Below are positions 1 to 6,621 of a DNA stretch of 7,725 bases, in pieces (position 1 is the first letter of the stretch; each line of letters begins with the position of its first letter). The notes below the pieces were generated by a model that did not search any database, was not told where the DNA came from, and worked only from the letters and a program-made list of their open reading frames with translations. Where the stretch lies: contig JALTYW010000003.1 in assembly GCA_027046415.1 (NCBI GenBank), positions 1 through 7,725 of the forward strand, read 5' to 3'. Origin of the DNA: Sulfurovum sp. Lineage in GTDB: Bacteria > Campylobacterota > Campylobacteria > Campylobacterales > Sulfurovaceae. The translations under genes and the position numbers were made by a program.

Positions 1-1
1 C

Positions 2-550
2 ATCAGCGGACTGGCTATACTCGACCTCAGCCGTCAGGCAGCACACCATCTGGCACAGTTTGACTACTGTGAACTCTCGCTTGATCTCATACCCGATTTC
101 AGCAAAGAGAGACTGACCAATCTGCTGCTGCAAAACCTCCATGCCGAGAGTAACAAACCCCTTTCACTCTGGCTACAGGGAATACTGCCCAAAAAAATCG
201 TCCACCATATTCTCAATGTATCAGGATGTAAGGCAAATACAGAAAAGATGCTGAACAGAAAAGAGATAGGCAAACTCGTCTATACCATCAAACACCTTAA
301 ACTCAGTATCAGCGATACCCGGGGGTTTGACTATGCGGAAGTAGCTTCAGGCGGTATCGATACGGCAGAAGTAAACCCCCAAACCATGGAGTCTAAATAT
401 ATACCCAACCTCTATTTTGCAGGAGAAATACTTGATGTAGACGGTGACAGGGGCGGATTCAACTTCCATTTTGCATGGGTCAGTGCCATGCGTGCAGCCG
501 CCGCAATTACATCAGACCACGCATCATCAGGTACCAGTACATCGGCTTGA
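2..550 (+). CDS. HI0933/YhiN-family FAD-dependent oxidoreductase, C-terminal part
   Basis: The window opens inside this gene and shows its last 182 codons; the family is usually about 400 residues. The fragment starts with ISGLAILDLSR, which matches the family segment HxGxSGPAxLxLS that follows the FAD-binding half. It then has the helical insert and ends with the family signature: ASGGIDTAEVNPQTMESK at fragment residues 115-132, and LYFAGEILDVDGDRGG at 137-152, followed by FNFHFAW. The last motif belongs to the C-terminal part of the FAD-binding fold, and members are predicted soluble flavoproteins. Their physiological substrate is not settled; the label 'aminoacetone oxidase family' is only nominal. 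The final dozen residues (SDHASSGTSTSA) are low in complexity and lie in the overlap with the convergent SQR gene, so the tail is probably an unconserved extension. The N-terminal GxGxxG motif lies outside the window. The family call is firm; the function is not known. Confidence 0.88.
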   Translation: MSGLAILDLSRQAAHHLAQFDYCELSLDLIPDFSKERLTNLLLQNLHAESNKPLSLWLQGILPKKIVHHILNVSGCKANTEKMLNRKEIGKLVYTIKHLKLSISDTRGFDYAEVASGGIDTAEVNPQTMESKYIPNLYFAGEILDVDGDRGGFNFHFAWVSAMRAAAAITSDHASSGTSTSA

Positions 551-1952
551 GCATATAGAGATCAAATGCCCACCAGAACCATCGTGGTTTGGCAGGATCC
601 AGGAATGGAATGGTTGGAGCAAGCCCATCGTAATTGAACTCTGCCATGACAATATGGCCATAGTCTGTTTTGAGTGGGCAGACAGTATAGCCGTCAAATT
701 TCGCCGTAGGTTTTTTTCCTTCGATCACTGCTACAAGATTTTCCTGTACAACCGGGCCATGATGCCTTGCGGAACCGCCAGTCTTCCCTTTTGGGATACC
801 CAGCACATCTCCCATCCCAAAAACATTGGGGTATCGTCTGTGCTGAAGGGTATGCATATCGACCTCCAGCCACCCTTTCGCAGATCCTTTCTGCCAACCA
901 AGGGGTGAATCAATCACTGCTTTTGGCGGTGACATTGGTGGCACAACATGAATAAAGTCATACTTCATCTCCACCTGACGTTTCTTTGTGATCATATCAT
1001 ACTCTTGAAGATCTTCATCATACTCACCTTTGACTTCATAGGTCTCTTCAAAAGTAGCAACTCTCTTTTTCACATCTATAGCAACAAGATTATGTTTGAA
1101 TTTGTTGGTAATGGTATCGTATTTTTTCTGGGTTGATTCAAGTGATTTGGCAATAGACGGGATGCCAAAGAGCTTTCCGCTGCTGGTAGCGAAAATATAG
1201 TTTGCTCCCAAGCCCTCTTTTTTGAGATGATCTGCACTCAGGTAAAGGATTTTCTGTGGCGCACCGCCACATTTGATAGGTGTAGAGGGTTGGGTATAAA
1301 TGACGGTTGGTTTTTTGCCCGAAGCGGCAGCGGCTTTGAGATCATTAAACCACTTCCAGGTAACCTCTCCTCCTTTGGTTGTTCCCTTTTCAAGGTCGCT
1401 TAAATAAACACTGGAGATACCATTGGTACCAATATCGGCTTCAGTAAGCCCCTTGATCCAGTCATAGTGGTAAACAATACCTGTTGCAACAACCATATAG
1501 TCATATCCCACCTCTTTTCCGCTGCGTGTAACTACTTTGTTGTTATCTGGATCAAAAGTCGTTACCTCATCCTTGATCCAATTCACATCATCGGAAATGA
1601 ACTCCTTGTTGGGACGAATAACATCATCATGTGCATAGAGTCCCGCAGCCATAAATATCTGACCGGGTTGATAAATATGTATCTCATTAGGTGCAATGAT
1701 GGTAATATCGGCATTGGGAAGTGCACGTTTCAGACGCGCCAGTGCCATAATACCTCCCGCACCCCCACCGACAATAAGCAGTTTTACTTTTTTCTCGCTG
1801 CTTGGTCCTGCCTGAACAGGTGTCGGAGCACCCATCATCATGGCTGCCCCACCGGTCAGCCCCATGACTTTCAGGGCATCTCTTCGGCTCATACCGCCTT
1901 CACTCTGCAGCGCATTAAACGCTACAGTACTGCTTTTTATCTGATGATCCAT
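507..1952 (-). CDS. sqr: Tat-exported sulfide:quinone oxidoreductase, type II-like
   Basis: This is a 481-residue FAD flavoprotein predicted to oxidise sulfide at the periplasmic face of the membrane and pass electrons to quinone. Its N-terminus has a twin-arginine signal: MSRRDALK with RR at 23-24, a hydrophobic stretch GLTGGAAMMMGA, and a possible cleavage site after VQA (residue 48). The FAD-binding motif VGGGAGG is at 61-67 and the ATG motif at 156-158. The only two cysteines are C228 in PIKCGGAPQK and C425 in GYTVCPL, which fit the redox pair of type II SQR (human SQOR Cys201 and Cys379). HVVPPMSPP, LQHRRYPNVFGMGD and the C-terminal YWYLMMRG also resemble SQOR. FccB of flavocytochrome c is less likely because the cysteine contexts differ. 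I chose this ATG over one 13 codons upstream because AAGGAG lies 5 nt before it. It follows moeA after 71 bp and converges on the flavoprotein gene. The family call is firm; the substrate is inferred, since some SQR homologues act on other sulfur species. Confidence 0.88.
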   Translation of the reverse strand: MDHQIKSSTVAFNALQSEGGMSRRDALKVMGLTGGAAMMMGAPTPVQAGPSSEKKVKLLIVGGGAGGIMALARLKRALPNADITIIAPNEIHIYQPGQIFMAAGLYAHDDVIRPNKEFISDDVNWIKDEVTTFDPDNNKVVTRSGKEVGYDYMVVATGIVYHYDWIKGLTEADIGTNGISSVYLSDLEKGTTKGGEVTWKWFNDLKAAAASGKKPTVIYTQPSTPIKCGGAPQKILYLSADHLKKEGLGANYIFATSSGKLFGIPSIAKSLESTQKKYDTITNKFKHNLVAIDVKKRVATFEETYEVKGEYDEDLQEYDMITKKRQVEMKYDFIHVVPPMSPPKAVIDSPLGWQKGSAKGWLEVDMHTLQHRRYPNVFGMGDVLGIPKGKTGGSARHHGPVVQENLVAVIEGKKPTAKFDGYTVCPLKTDYGHIVMAEFNYDGLAPTIPFLDPAKPRWFWWAFDLYMLKPMYWYLMMRGLM

Positions 1953-1957
1953 AGGAA

Positions 1958-1963
1958 CTCCTT
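1958..1963 (-). promoter_or_regulatory. Ribosome binding site of sqr
   Basis: The minus strand reads AAGGAG five nucleotides before the ATG at 1952. This is the best Shine-Dalgarno match near the gene's 5' end. It fixes the start of SQR at the MDHQ codon run, because the upstream in-frame ATG at 1991 would place this site inside the coding region. Confidence 0.8.
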
Positions 1964-1979
1964 TAGATGAGGTTTCCCT

Positions 1980-2010
1980 ATGATACTGCAATCATTATTA
2001 AAATTGGTAA
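1980..2010 (-). promoter_or_regulatory. Possible sigma-70-type promoter of sqr (weak)
   Basis: The 71-bp gap between moeA and SQR is AT-rich. On the minus strand it has TATCAT (1980-1985), one mismatch from the -10 consensus. TTACCA (2005-2010) is a poor -35 candidate at a long 19-nt spacing. Transcription from here would give a leader of about 20 nt that still contains the ribosome binding site. No terminator-like hairpin with a T-run separates moeA from SQR, so read-through from moeA is equally possible. Confidence 0.2.
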
Positions 2011-2023
2011 AAAGGATAACCTA

Positions 2024-3271
2024 TTACAACACCGTATCATTGACAGTATGATCTTCAACTGCCCTGCTTTCATCTGCAAAACACAACACTTTTACCATAC
2101 ATCCTTCTTCTATATAATCAACCGATTCTCCAAAAAATGCAACCGCATTGCTCTCACATAAAGGCGTTAGCATCCCTGAACCTATCTTATTGTTGCGTGT
2201 TGGGCTAAAAGAGCCGTTCTCAAGTGTACCGATGACCATATTGGTTCTTCCTCCACGCAGTTTCAAGTCCTGAGAAAAACGGGCATAGACCACATTGTGG
2301 TAACATCTATCCGCCCCACTGACAGCATAGAGTACAGGAATAGAGAGTGCATATACTGTTAACATTGTCGTCAAGGGATTACCCGGCATTGCCATGACAA
2401 ATGTATTTTCCATTTCTCCCATCATTACAGCACGTCCTGGTTTAAGGTTAACCCCATGAAAGAAAGGCTTCAATCCATTCTGAACAAACGCTTCGTATAG
2501 AAAATCGGCATCCCCTTGAGAGATACCACCTGTCGTTAAGACCACATCATACGATTTCAGTTTGGCAATAAATGCGACGGTTGCTTCCAAATCATCTGGA
2601 ATGGCACCTGCATAAGTATATTCAAATCCAAATTCACCAAGCAGTGCCCCAATACCGAACGCATTGGCATTGTATATCTCATCTTCGCTGGCACACATCC
2701 ATGGCTCTTTGATCTCATTGCCTGTAGAAACAACGACAATCCTTGGTTTTGTTACAACTTTGACTGCAACAATTCCCTGTGCTGCAAGCAGTGCTATTTC
2801 TGAAGCGGACAGAATGGTTCCTTTTAAAAGCACTCTCTCCCCTGCTTTGACCTCTTCGCCTTTTTTTCTGAAATTGGCACCTTTGGCAACACTTTCCGGT
2901 ATGGTTACCTCTGATTCGGTAATATCACTGCACATCTCTATGGGAACAACAGTATCAACGTCTGATGGCAGTTGCGCACCGGTCATAATTTTGTAACACT
3001 GATCATCCTGAAGCACAGGTTCAGGTACATCACCTGCAAAGATTGATCCGGCAATACGCAGCCGTTTTCCGCCTTCATCATGTCTGTAGGCAAATCCATC
3101 CATAGCTGAATTGTTAAAGGAGGGGAGGTTTTTACATGCAACGATATCTTCAGCGAGAACCCTACCATGAGCCTCTTGCAGCATAACCATCTCATATTCA
3201 CATTTTGGTACTGCTTTTTTTACTGCAAGCGCTACAGCATCTTTCAGGGCAATGACATCAAACTCTTTCAC
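2024..3271 (-). CDS. moeA: Molybdopterin molybdenumtransferase MoeA
   Basis: MoeA (415 aa; E. coli MoeA is 411) inserts molybdate into adenylylated molybdopterin in the cytoplasm, the last common step of molybdenum cofactor synthesis. Family motifs appear in order: PSFNNSAMDGFA (50-61, with the conserved Asp at 58), KIMTGAQLP (94-102), GTILSASEIALLAAQGI (151-167), VVSTGNEI (180-187), LTTGGISQGDADF (245-257), LKPGRAVMMG (276-285) and AMPGNP (294-299). A C-terminal domain IV follows from about 330. The start is a GTG, supported by AAGGA six nucleotides upstream; the next in-frame ATG, at residue 29, would remove conserved N-terminal sequence. The gene stands alone among cofactor genes here, so the rest of the pathway must be elsewhere. 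It lies 116 bp after recJ and 71 bp before SQR, both in the same direction. SQR needs no molybdenum, so the neighbours do not tell which molybdoenzyme this serves. Confidence 0.95.
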   Translation of the reverse strand: MKEFDVIALKDAVALAVKKAVPKCEYEMVMLQEAHGRVLAEDIVACKNLPSFNNSAMDGFAYRHDEGGKRLRIAGSIFAGDVPEPVLQDDQCYKIMTGAQLPSDVDTVVPIEMCSDITESEVTIPESVAKGANFRKKGEEVKAGERVLLKGTILSASEIALLAAQGIVAVKVVTKPRIVVVSTGNEIKEPWMCASEDEIYNANAFGIGALLGEFGFEYTYAGAIPDDLEATVAFIAKLKSYDVVLTTGGISQGDADFLYEAFVQNGLKPFFHGVNLKPGRAVMMGEMENTFVMAMPGNPLTTMLTVYALSIPVLYAVSGADRCYHNVVYARFSQDLKLRGGRTNMVIGTLENGSFSPTRNNKIGSGMLTPLCESNAVAFFGESVDYIEEGCMVKVLCFADESRAVEDHTVNDTVL

Positions 3272-3277
3272 GATCGT

Positions 3278-3282
3278 TCCTT
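3278..3282 (-). promoter_or_regulatory. Ribosome binding site supporting the GTG start of moeA
   Basis: The minus strand reads AAGGA six nucleotides before the GTG at 3271. No in-frame ATG lies between this site and the first conserved residues, so GTG is the best-supported initiation codon. Confidence 0.7.
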
Positions 3283-3312
3283 ACGACAGTATTTGCTGGT
3301 TAATTATCCCGG

Positions 3313-3318
3313 ATTATG
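3313..3318 (-). promoter_or_regulatory. Possible -10 element upstream of moeA (weak)
   Basis: In the 116-bp gap between recJ and moeA the minus strand reads TG followed directly by CATAAT, five of six matches to the -10 consensus. The best -35 candidate, TTCTGA 18 nt further upstream, is poor. It sits about 41 nt before the moeA start. The gap length and the AT-rich context make a moeA promoter plausible, but the match is weak. Confidence 0.2.
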
Positions 3319-3388
3319 CATTAGAATCTCTTGAGTTCAGAAAAGCACTCTTCACTGCACTGAAAAAATGTATAAAAATATCAGTCAT
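3314..3388 (-). CDS. Possible 24-residue small protein coupled to recJ
   Basis: A 24-codon reading frame fills most of the upstream half of the recJ-moeA gap. Its ATG shares a base with the recJ stop codon (TAATG), an arrangement typical of translational reinitiation. The product begins [13 protein letters not shown] and ends in a polar stretch containing SRDSNA. The first 18 or so residues could form an amphipathic helix rich in Phe and Ile. There is no strong Shine-Dalgarno sequence of its own; a GAAGAG lies about 11 nt upstream inside recJ. I do not recognise a family. A frame this short in AT-rich spacer DNA can occur by chance, so this is a candidate only. Confidence 0.27.
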   Translation of the reverse strand: MTDIFIHFFSAVKSAFLNSRDSNA

Positions 3389-4968
3389 TACTCTAAAATC
3401 TCTTCTATCATCAACTGAAGAGTGACATTTCCGCGAAAATAGTTTTCACTGACAGTATAGACAATATCTACAAACGTGCCGGGCAGATACGCCTCTTCTG
3501 TTTTAAACTGTACACCCTGATGAACAACACCGTCCTGTTCAAACATAAACCTAAGATGGTTTCCCTCTTTTCCCATCTTCGATACTGCCTGTATACACAC
3601 TCCCTTTGTGATAAATTTTGGTACAGGATTGCCCTGTCCATATGGTTCAAATTTTTTTAAAAACGTTGTCAATGCAAAGGTGATGTCGCGAAAATGGAGT
3701 TTACCGACAATCTCCTCATCTGTAAATTCACCACTCTCTTCGCAGACTGCTTTGCCTAAACTATCAAGTTCTTTTCTGAATGCTTCAAGATTCTCTTTGG
3801 AAAGGCTCAATCCCACCGCTGCGGCGTGACCACCAAACTTTTCAAGCAGGGGACGTGTTTTATCAACCAAAGCAAAAAGATCAACATTGCCAAAACTTCT
3901 GCCGCTTCCTTTAAGCATACCATTGCCGTTGTCACTCAGTACAATGCAGGGACGTTTGCGGGCACGTGCAACCCGTGCTGCCACAATCCCCACCACCCCT
4001 TCATGCCAAGAAGCTCCGCTGACCACTGTCACTGAAGTATCATCTGTACAGGAGAGTGCCTCTTTTGTGATTGATGATTCTGTCTCTTTTCTGCGTTCAT
4101 TGAAATCTACCAGCCGCTGCAGACGCACCCTGGCATCGTAAATGTTTTTGGATGTGAGAAACTCGACGGTATAGGAGGCATCCTCCATCCGCCCTGCACT
4201 GTTAAGCAAAGGAGCCAGAAAAAACCCTATATCTTCGGCATTGAGATGCTCTTTTTGGGTATATTCTCTGTAGGCTCTGACAGCAGGTCTGCTGCTTTTG
4301 GAAAGTGACTGCAGTCCGGCAATGACCATTGCACGGTTAATATGCTGCAACGGCATCATATCGGCAATAATGGCAATAGCCGCAAGTTCCATATAGGACA
4401 TCATATCTATTTTGATCCCCAGCGCATTTTTCAGCGAAGCGATCAGATACCATGCAATCTGCGCACCGCACACCTCTTCGTAGGGAAAAGTACATTCAGG
4501 CTGTTTTTGATCAATGATCGCATAGGCTTCAGGAAGTGTTGGAGGAAGCAGATGGTGATCGGTAATGATAAGGTCGATACCTTTCTCTTTACACATCCGT
4601 GCAGCATCCACCGCTGCAATACCGTTATCGACCGTAATGGCAAGATCGGTTCCCTCAAGGCGCGGAACGATGGAGGAAGAGAGTCCGTAACCGTCTTTGA
4701 AACGGTTTGGGATGATCCATGTTACCGGATAGTCTATCTCTTCAAAAAAGAGCTTCATAAGTGTTGTGGCAGTCACACCGTCAACATCATAGTCACCGAC
4801 CACTGTGATCTTTTCACGGTTTTTGACAGCACGGACAATACGCTCTGTAGCGATATCCATATCTTTAAAGGTTGAGGGATGAGGCAGGTCTTTAAGGGAG
4901 AGAAATCCCTCTTTAAAACGCTTTTGAAGAAGATTTTCTAACGCCTCAAGCGTTAGATATTCAGTCAT
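3388..4968 (-). CDS. recJ: Single-stranded-DNA-specific exonuclease RecJ
   Basis: RecJ (526 aa; E. coli RecJ is 577) degrades single-stranded DNA 5' to 3' and acts in recombination and mismatch or excision repair. The DHH phosphoesterase motifs are all present: VVGDYDVDG at 56-64 (metal-binding aspartates), ITVDNG at 111-116 with D114, ITDHHLLP at 135-142, and ADMMPL at 202-207. These are followed by LNSAGRM at 255-261. The DHHA1 part has GSGRS at 354-358 and GGHAAAVGL at 379-387. A C-terminal OB-like domain with EPYGQGNP (441-448) ends the protein. No catalytic motif is missing. The ATG lies inside the last codons of pyrG, an 8-nt overlap (ATGACTGA), with no clear Shine-Dalgarno sequence, so translation is probably coupled to pyrG. 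An upstream in-frame ATG at 5058 would add 30 residues encoded inside pyrG that do not look like RecJ. The pyrG-recJ pairing is shared with C. jejuni and H. pylori. Confidence 0.96.
   Translation of the reverse strand: MTEYLTLEALENLLQKRFKEGFLSLKDLPHPSTFKDMDIATERIVRAVKNREKITVVGDYDVDGVTATTLMKLFFEEIDYPVTWIIPNRFKDGYGLSSSIVPRLEGTDLAITVDNGIAAVDAARMCKEKGIDLIITDHHLLPPTLPEAYAIIDQKQPECTFPYEEVCGAQIAWYLIASLKNALGIKIDMMSYMELAAIAIIADMMPLQHINRAMVIAGLQSLSKSSRPAVRAYREYTQKEHLNAEDIGFFLAPLLNSAGRMEDASYTVEFLTSKNIYDARVRLQRLVDFNERRKETESSITKEALSCTDDTSVTVVSGASWHEGVVGIVAARVARARKRPCIVLSDNGNGMLKGSGRSFGNVDLFALVDKTRPLLEKFGGHAAAVGLSLSKENLEAFRKELDSLGKAVCEESGEFTDEEIVGKLHFRDITFALTTFLKKFEPYGQGNPVPKFITKGVCIQAVSKMGKEGNHLRFMFEQDGVVHQGVQFKTEEAYLPGTFVDIVYTVSENYFRGNVTLQLMIEEILE
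4937..4957 (-). other. Perfect 8-bp inverted repeat at the start of recJ
   Basis: The minus strand reads TCTAACGC, a 5-nt loop TTGAG, then GCGTTAGA. In mRNA this would be an uninterrupted 8-bp hairpin with four G-C pairs, starting 11 nt after the recJ ATG. That places it inside the footprint of an initiating ribosome. It lies in codons 4-11 (LTLEALE region). It could tune recJ initiation or stop unwanted independent starts. There is no T-run after it, so it is not an intrinsic terminator. Confidence 0.6.
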
Positions 4969-6595
4969 TTTGGGAAGCTGCCGCTGCTTTGACAAATGCC
5001 AAAATGGCAGGGTTCGGATTTTGCAGACGGGAAGTAAATTCAGGGTGGAACTGTACACCGAGGAACCAAGGATGGTCTTTAACCTCTACAGCTTCTATCA
5101 ATCCGTGTGACTCCCCTGTAATCTCCATACCGTTGGCTTCAAACTGCTCACGGTACGCAGGATTCGCTTCGTAGCGGTGTCTGTGCCTTTCGTAAATGAC
5201 ACTGGCATCATAGGCTTTTCTAAGATTGGAGTCCTCTTTCGTCTCACACTCATACTCACCCAGTCTGAGCGTACCACCCATCGGTGAGGTAGTCGTACGC
5301 ACCTGTCTTGAACCGCTGGCATCGATAAACTCATCGATCAGATAGATGATAGGATCCGGCGTATTTTCATTGAACTCGACAGAGTTCGCCTCTGTGAGTC
5401 CTAGAACATTTCTGGCAAACTCAACCATACTCAGCTGCATACCCAGACAGATACCGAGGAAAGGAATGTTGTTCTCTCTTGCATACTGAATAGAGAGAAT
5501 TTTTCCCTCTACCCCACGCTCTCCAAAACCACCGGCAACCAGTACGCCGTCTACATCGTTCAGGAACTTCGCAGCCCCCTCTTCTTCTACTTTTTCCGAA
5601 TCAACCCATTTGATGTTCACACGGCTGTCAAGATGGGCACCGGCATGTACCAATGCCTCTGTCAAAGACTTGTAGGACTCTTTGAGATCAAGGTATTTTC
5701 CAACAAATGCAATCTTGACTTCATCCTGTGGCATGATGATCTTATGCACCAGATCGGTCCACTCATCCATTTTGGGCTGGCACTCTTCCAGTTCAAGCTG
5801 TTTGCAGATAGGTGTGAGAATATCCTGTCTGAGGAAATTGAGCGGTACCTGGTAGATGGTCGCAGCATCTTCTGCAACAATGACGGAATCTTCATCCACA
5901 TCGCAGCTGTAGGCGATCTTTCGTTTGATCTCACTGCTTACGGGTACTTCTGCACGCAGTACCAGCATATGCGGTGCAATACCGATACGGCGAAGCTCCT
6001 GCACAGAATGCTGGGTCGGTTTGGTTTTCAACTCACCGGCTGCTTTGATATAGGGCAGCAGGGTTACATGCACATTCATCACCCTGTTTTTGCCAAGCTC
6101 ATGTTTGATTTGACGGATAGTTTCAAGAAAAGGCAGACCTTCAATATCACCGGTTGTTCCACCAAGCTCTACAATCAGGATATCTTTCCCCTCTCCTGCA
6201 CGGAAAATACGCTCTTTGATCTCATTGACAATATGGGGTACAACCTGAATAGTCTTACCCAGATACTTCCCTTTTCTTTCGTTTTCAATGACAGTTTTAT
6301 AGACCTGCCCTGTTGTAAAGTTGTTGTTTTGTGTCAGGGATGTATCGAGAAACCGCTCATAGTGCCCAAGGTCAAGATCGGTCTCAGCACCGTCTTTGGT
6401 AACAAAAACCTCTCCGTGTTCAAGAGGTGACATGGTTCCCGGATCAACGTTAATATAGGGATCTAATTTAAGGACTCCTACCCTCTCTCCTGTATGTTTA
6501 AGCAGTGTACCGATACTTGCAGCGGTAATACCTTTTCCGAGGGAACTGAGTACCCCTCCTGTAACAAAAATATATTTTGTCATGCTTTCATTCAT
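4961..6595 (-). CDS. pyrG: CTP synthase
   Basis: CTP synthase (544 aa) makes CTP from UTP, ATP and glutamine in the cytoplasm, the last step of pyrimidine nucleotide synthesis. The synthetase domain covers roughly the first 270 residues, with [14 protein letters not shown] at 10-23 (P-loop), [15 protein letters not shown] at 43-57 and [12 protein letters not shown] at 142-153. The class I glutamine amidotransferase domain covers roughly 290-540, with GGFGERG at 355-361, GICLGMQ at 381-387 carrying the nucleophile C383, and VQFHPEF at 514-520 completing the triad with H517 and E519. All key residues are intact. The start is slightly open: the first ATG (MNES) has AGAGGA 10 nt upstream, while a second ATG four codons later gives the common family N-terminus [10 protein letters not shown] but lacks a good site. 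It follows dnaN by 26 nt and overlaps recJ by 8 nt, so the three are probably one transcript. Confidence 0.97.
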   Translation of the reverse strand: MNESMTKYIFVTGGVLSSLGKGITAASIGTLLKHTGERVGVLKLDPYINVDPGTMSPLEHGEVFVTKDGAETDLDLGHYERFLDTSLTQNNNFTTGQVYKTVIENERKGKYLGKTIQVVPHIVNEIKERIFRAGEGKDILIVELGGTTGDIEGLPFLETIRQIKHELGKNRVMNVHVTLLPYIKAAGELKTKPTQHSVQELRRIGIAPHMLVLRAEVPVSSEIKRKIAYSCDVDEDSVIVAEDAATIYQVPLNFLRQDILTPICKQLELEECQPKMDEWTDLVHKIIMPQDEVKIAFVGKYLDLKESYKSLTEALVHAGAHLDSRVNIKWVDSEKVEEEGAAKFLNDVDGVLVAGGFGERGVEGKILSIQYARENNIPFLGICLGMQLSMVEFARNVLGLTEANSVEFNENTPDPIIYLIDEFIDASGSRQVRTTTSPMGGTLRLGEYECETKEDSNLRKAYDASVIYERHRHRYEANPAYREQFEANGMEITGESHGLIEAVEVKDHPWFLGVQFHPEFTSRLQNPNPAILAFVKAAAASQND

Positions 6596-6605
6596 TATTG
6601 TACTG

Positions 6606-6611
6606 TCCTCT
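6606..6611 (-). promoter_or_regulatory. Ribosome binding site of pyrG
   Basis: The minus strand reads AGAGGA in the 26-nt gap after dnaN, 10 nt before the ATG at 6595 and 22 nt before the ATG at 6583. The spacing is long but usable for the first ATG and too long for the second, so it favours the longer N-terminus. Confidence 0.55.
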
Positions 6612-6621
6612 TTTCTGTGAA

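Noticed and set aside
577..589. AACCA-TCG-TGGTT hairpin downstream of the flavoprotein stop
   Set aside because: It has a 5-bp stem and no T-run, and it encodes the conserved Trp-rich SQR tail; not convincing as a terminator.
1467..1970. 167-codon plus-strand frame opposite the SQR N-terminal half
   Set aside because: Antisense shadow of the FAD-binding region; its translation resembles no protein.
1953..1991. Longer SQR start 13 codons upstream
   Set aside because: The AAGGAG site would fall inside the coding region, and the extra residues would lengthen an already long pre-Tat segment.
4342..4875. 177-codon plus-strand frame opposite recJ
   Set aside because: Antisense shadow of conserved RecJ motifs; no domain or ribosome binding site of note.
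4969..5058. Longer RecJ start inside pyrG
   Set aside because: It would add 30 residues read out of frame through conserved pyrG sequence and not resembling RecJ.
5633..6430. Long open frame (265 codons) on the plus strand opposite pyrG
   Set aside because: It is fully antisense to a well-supported CTP synthase, its translation has no recognisable domain, and it is rich in Cys, Phe and His, as expected of a mirror frame.
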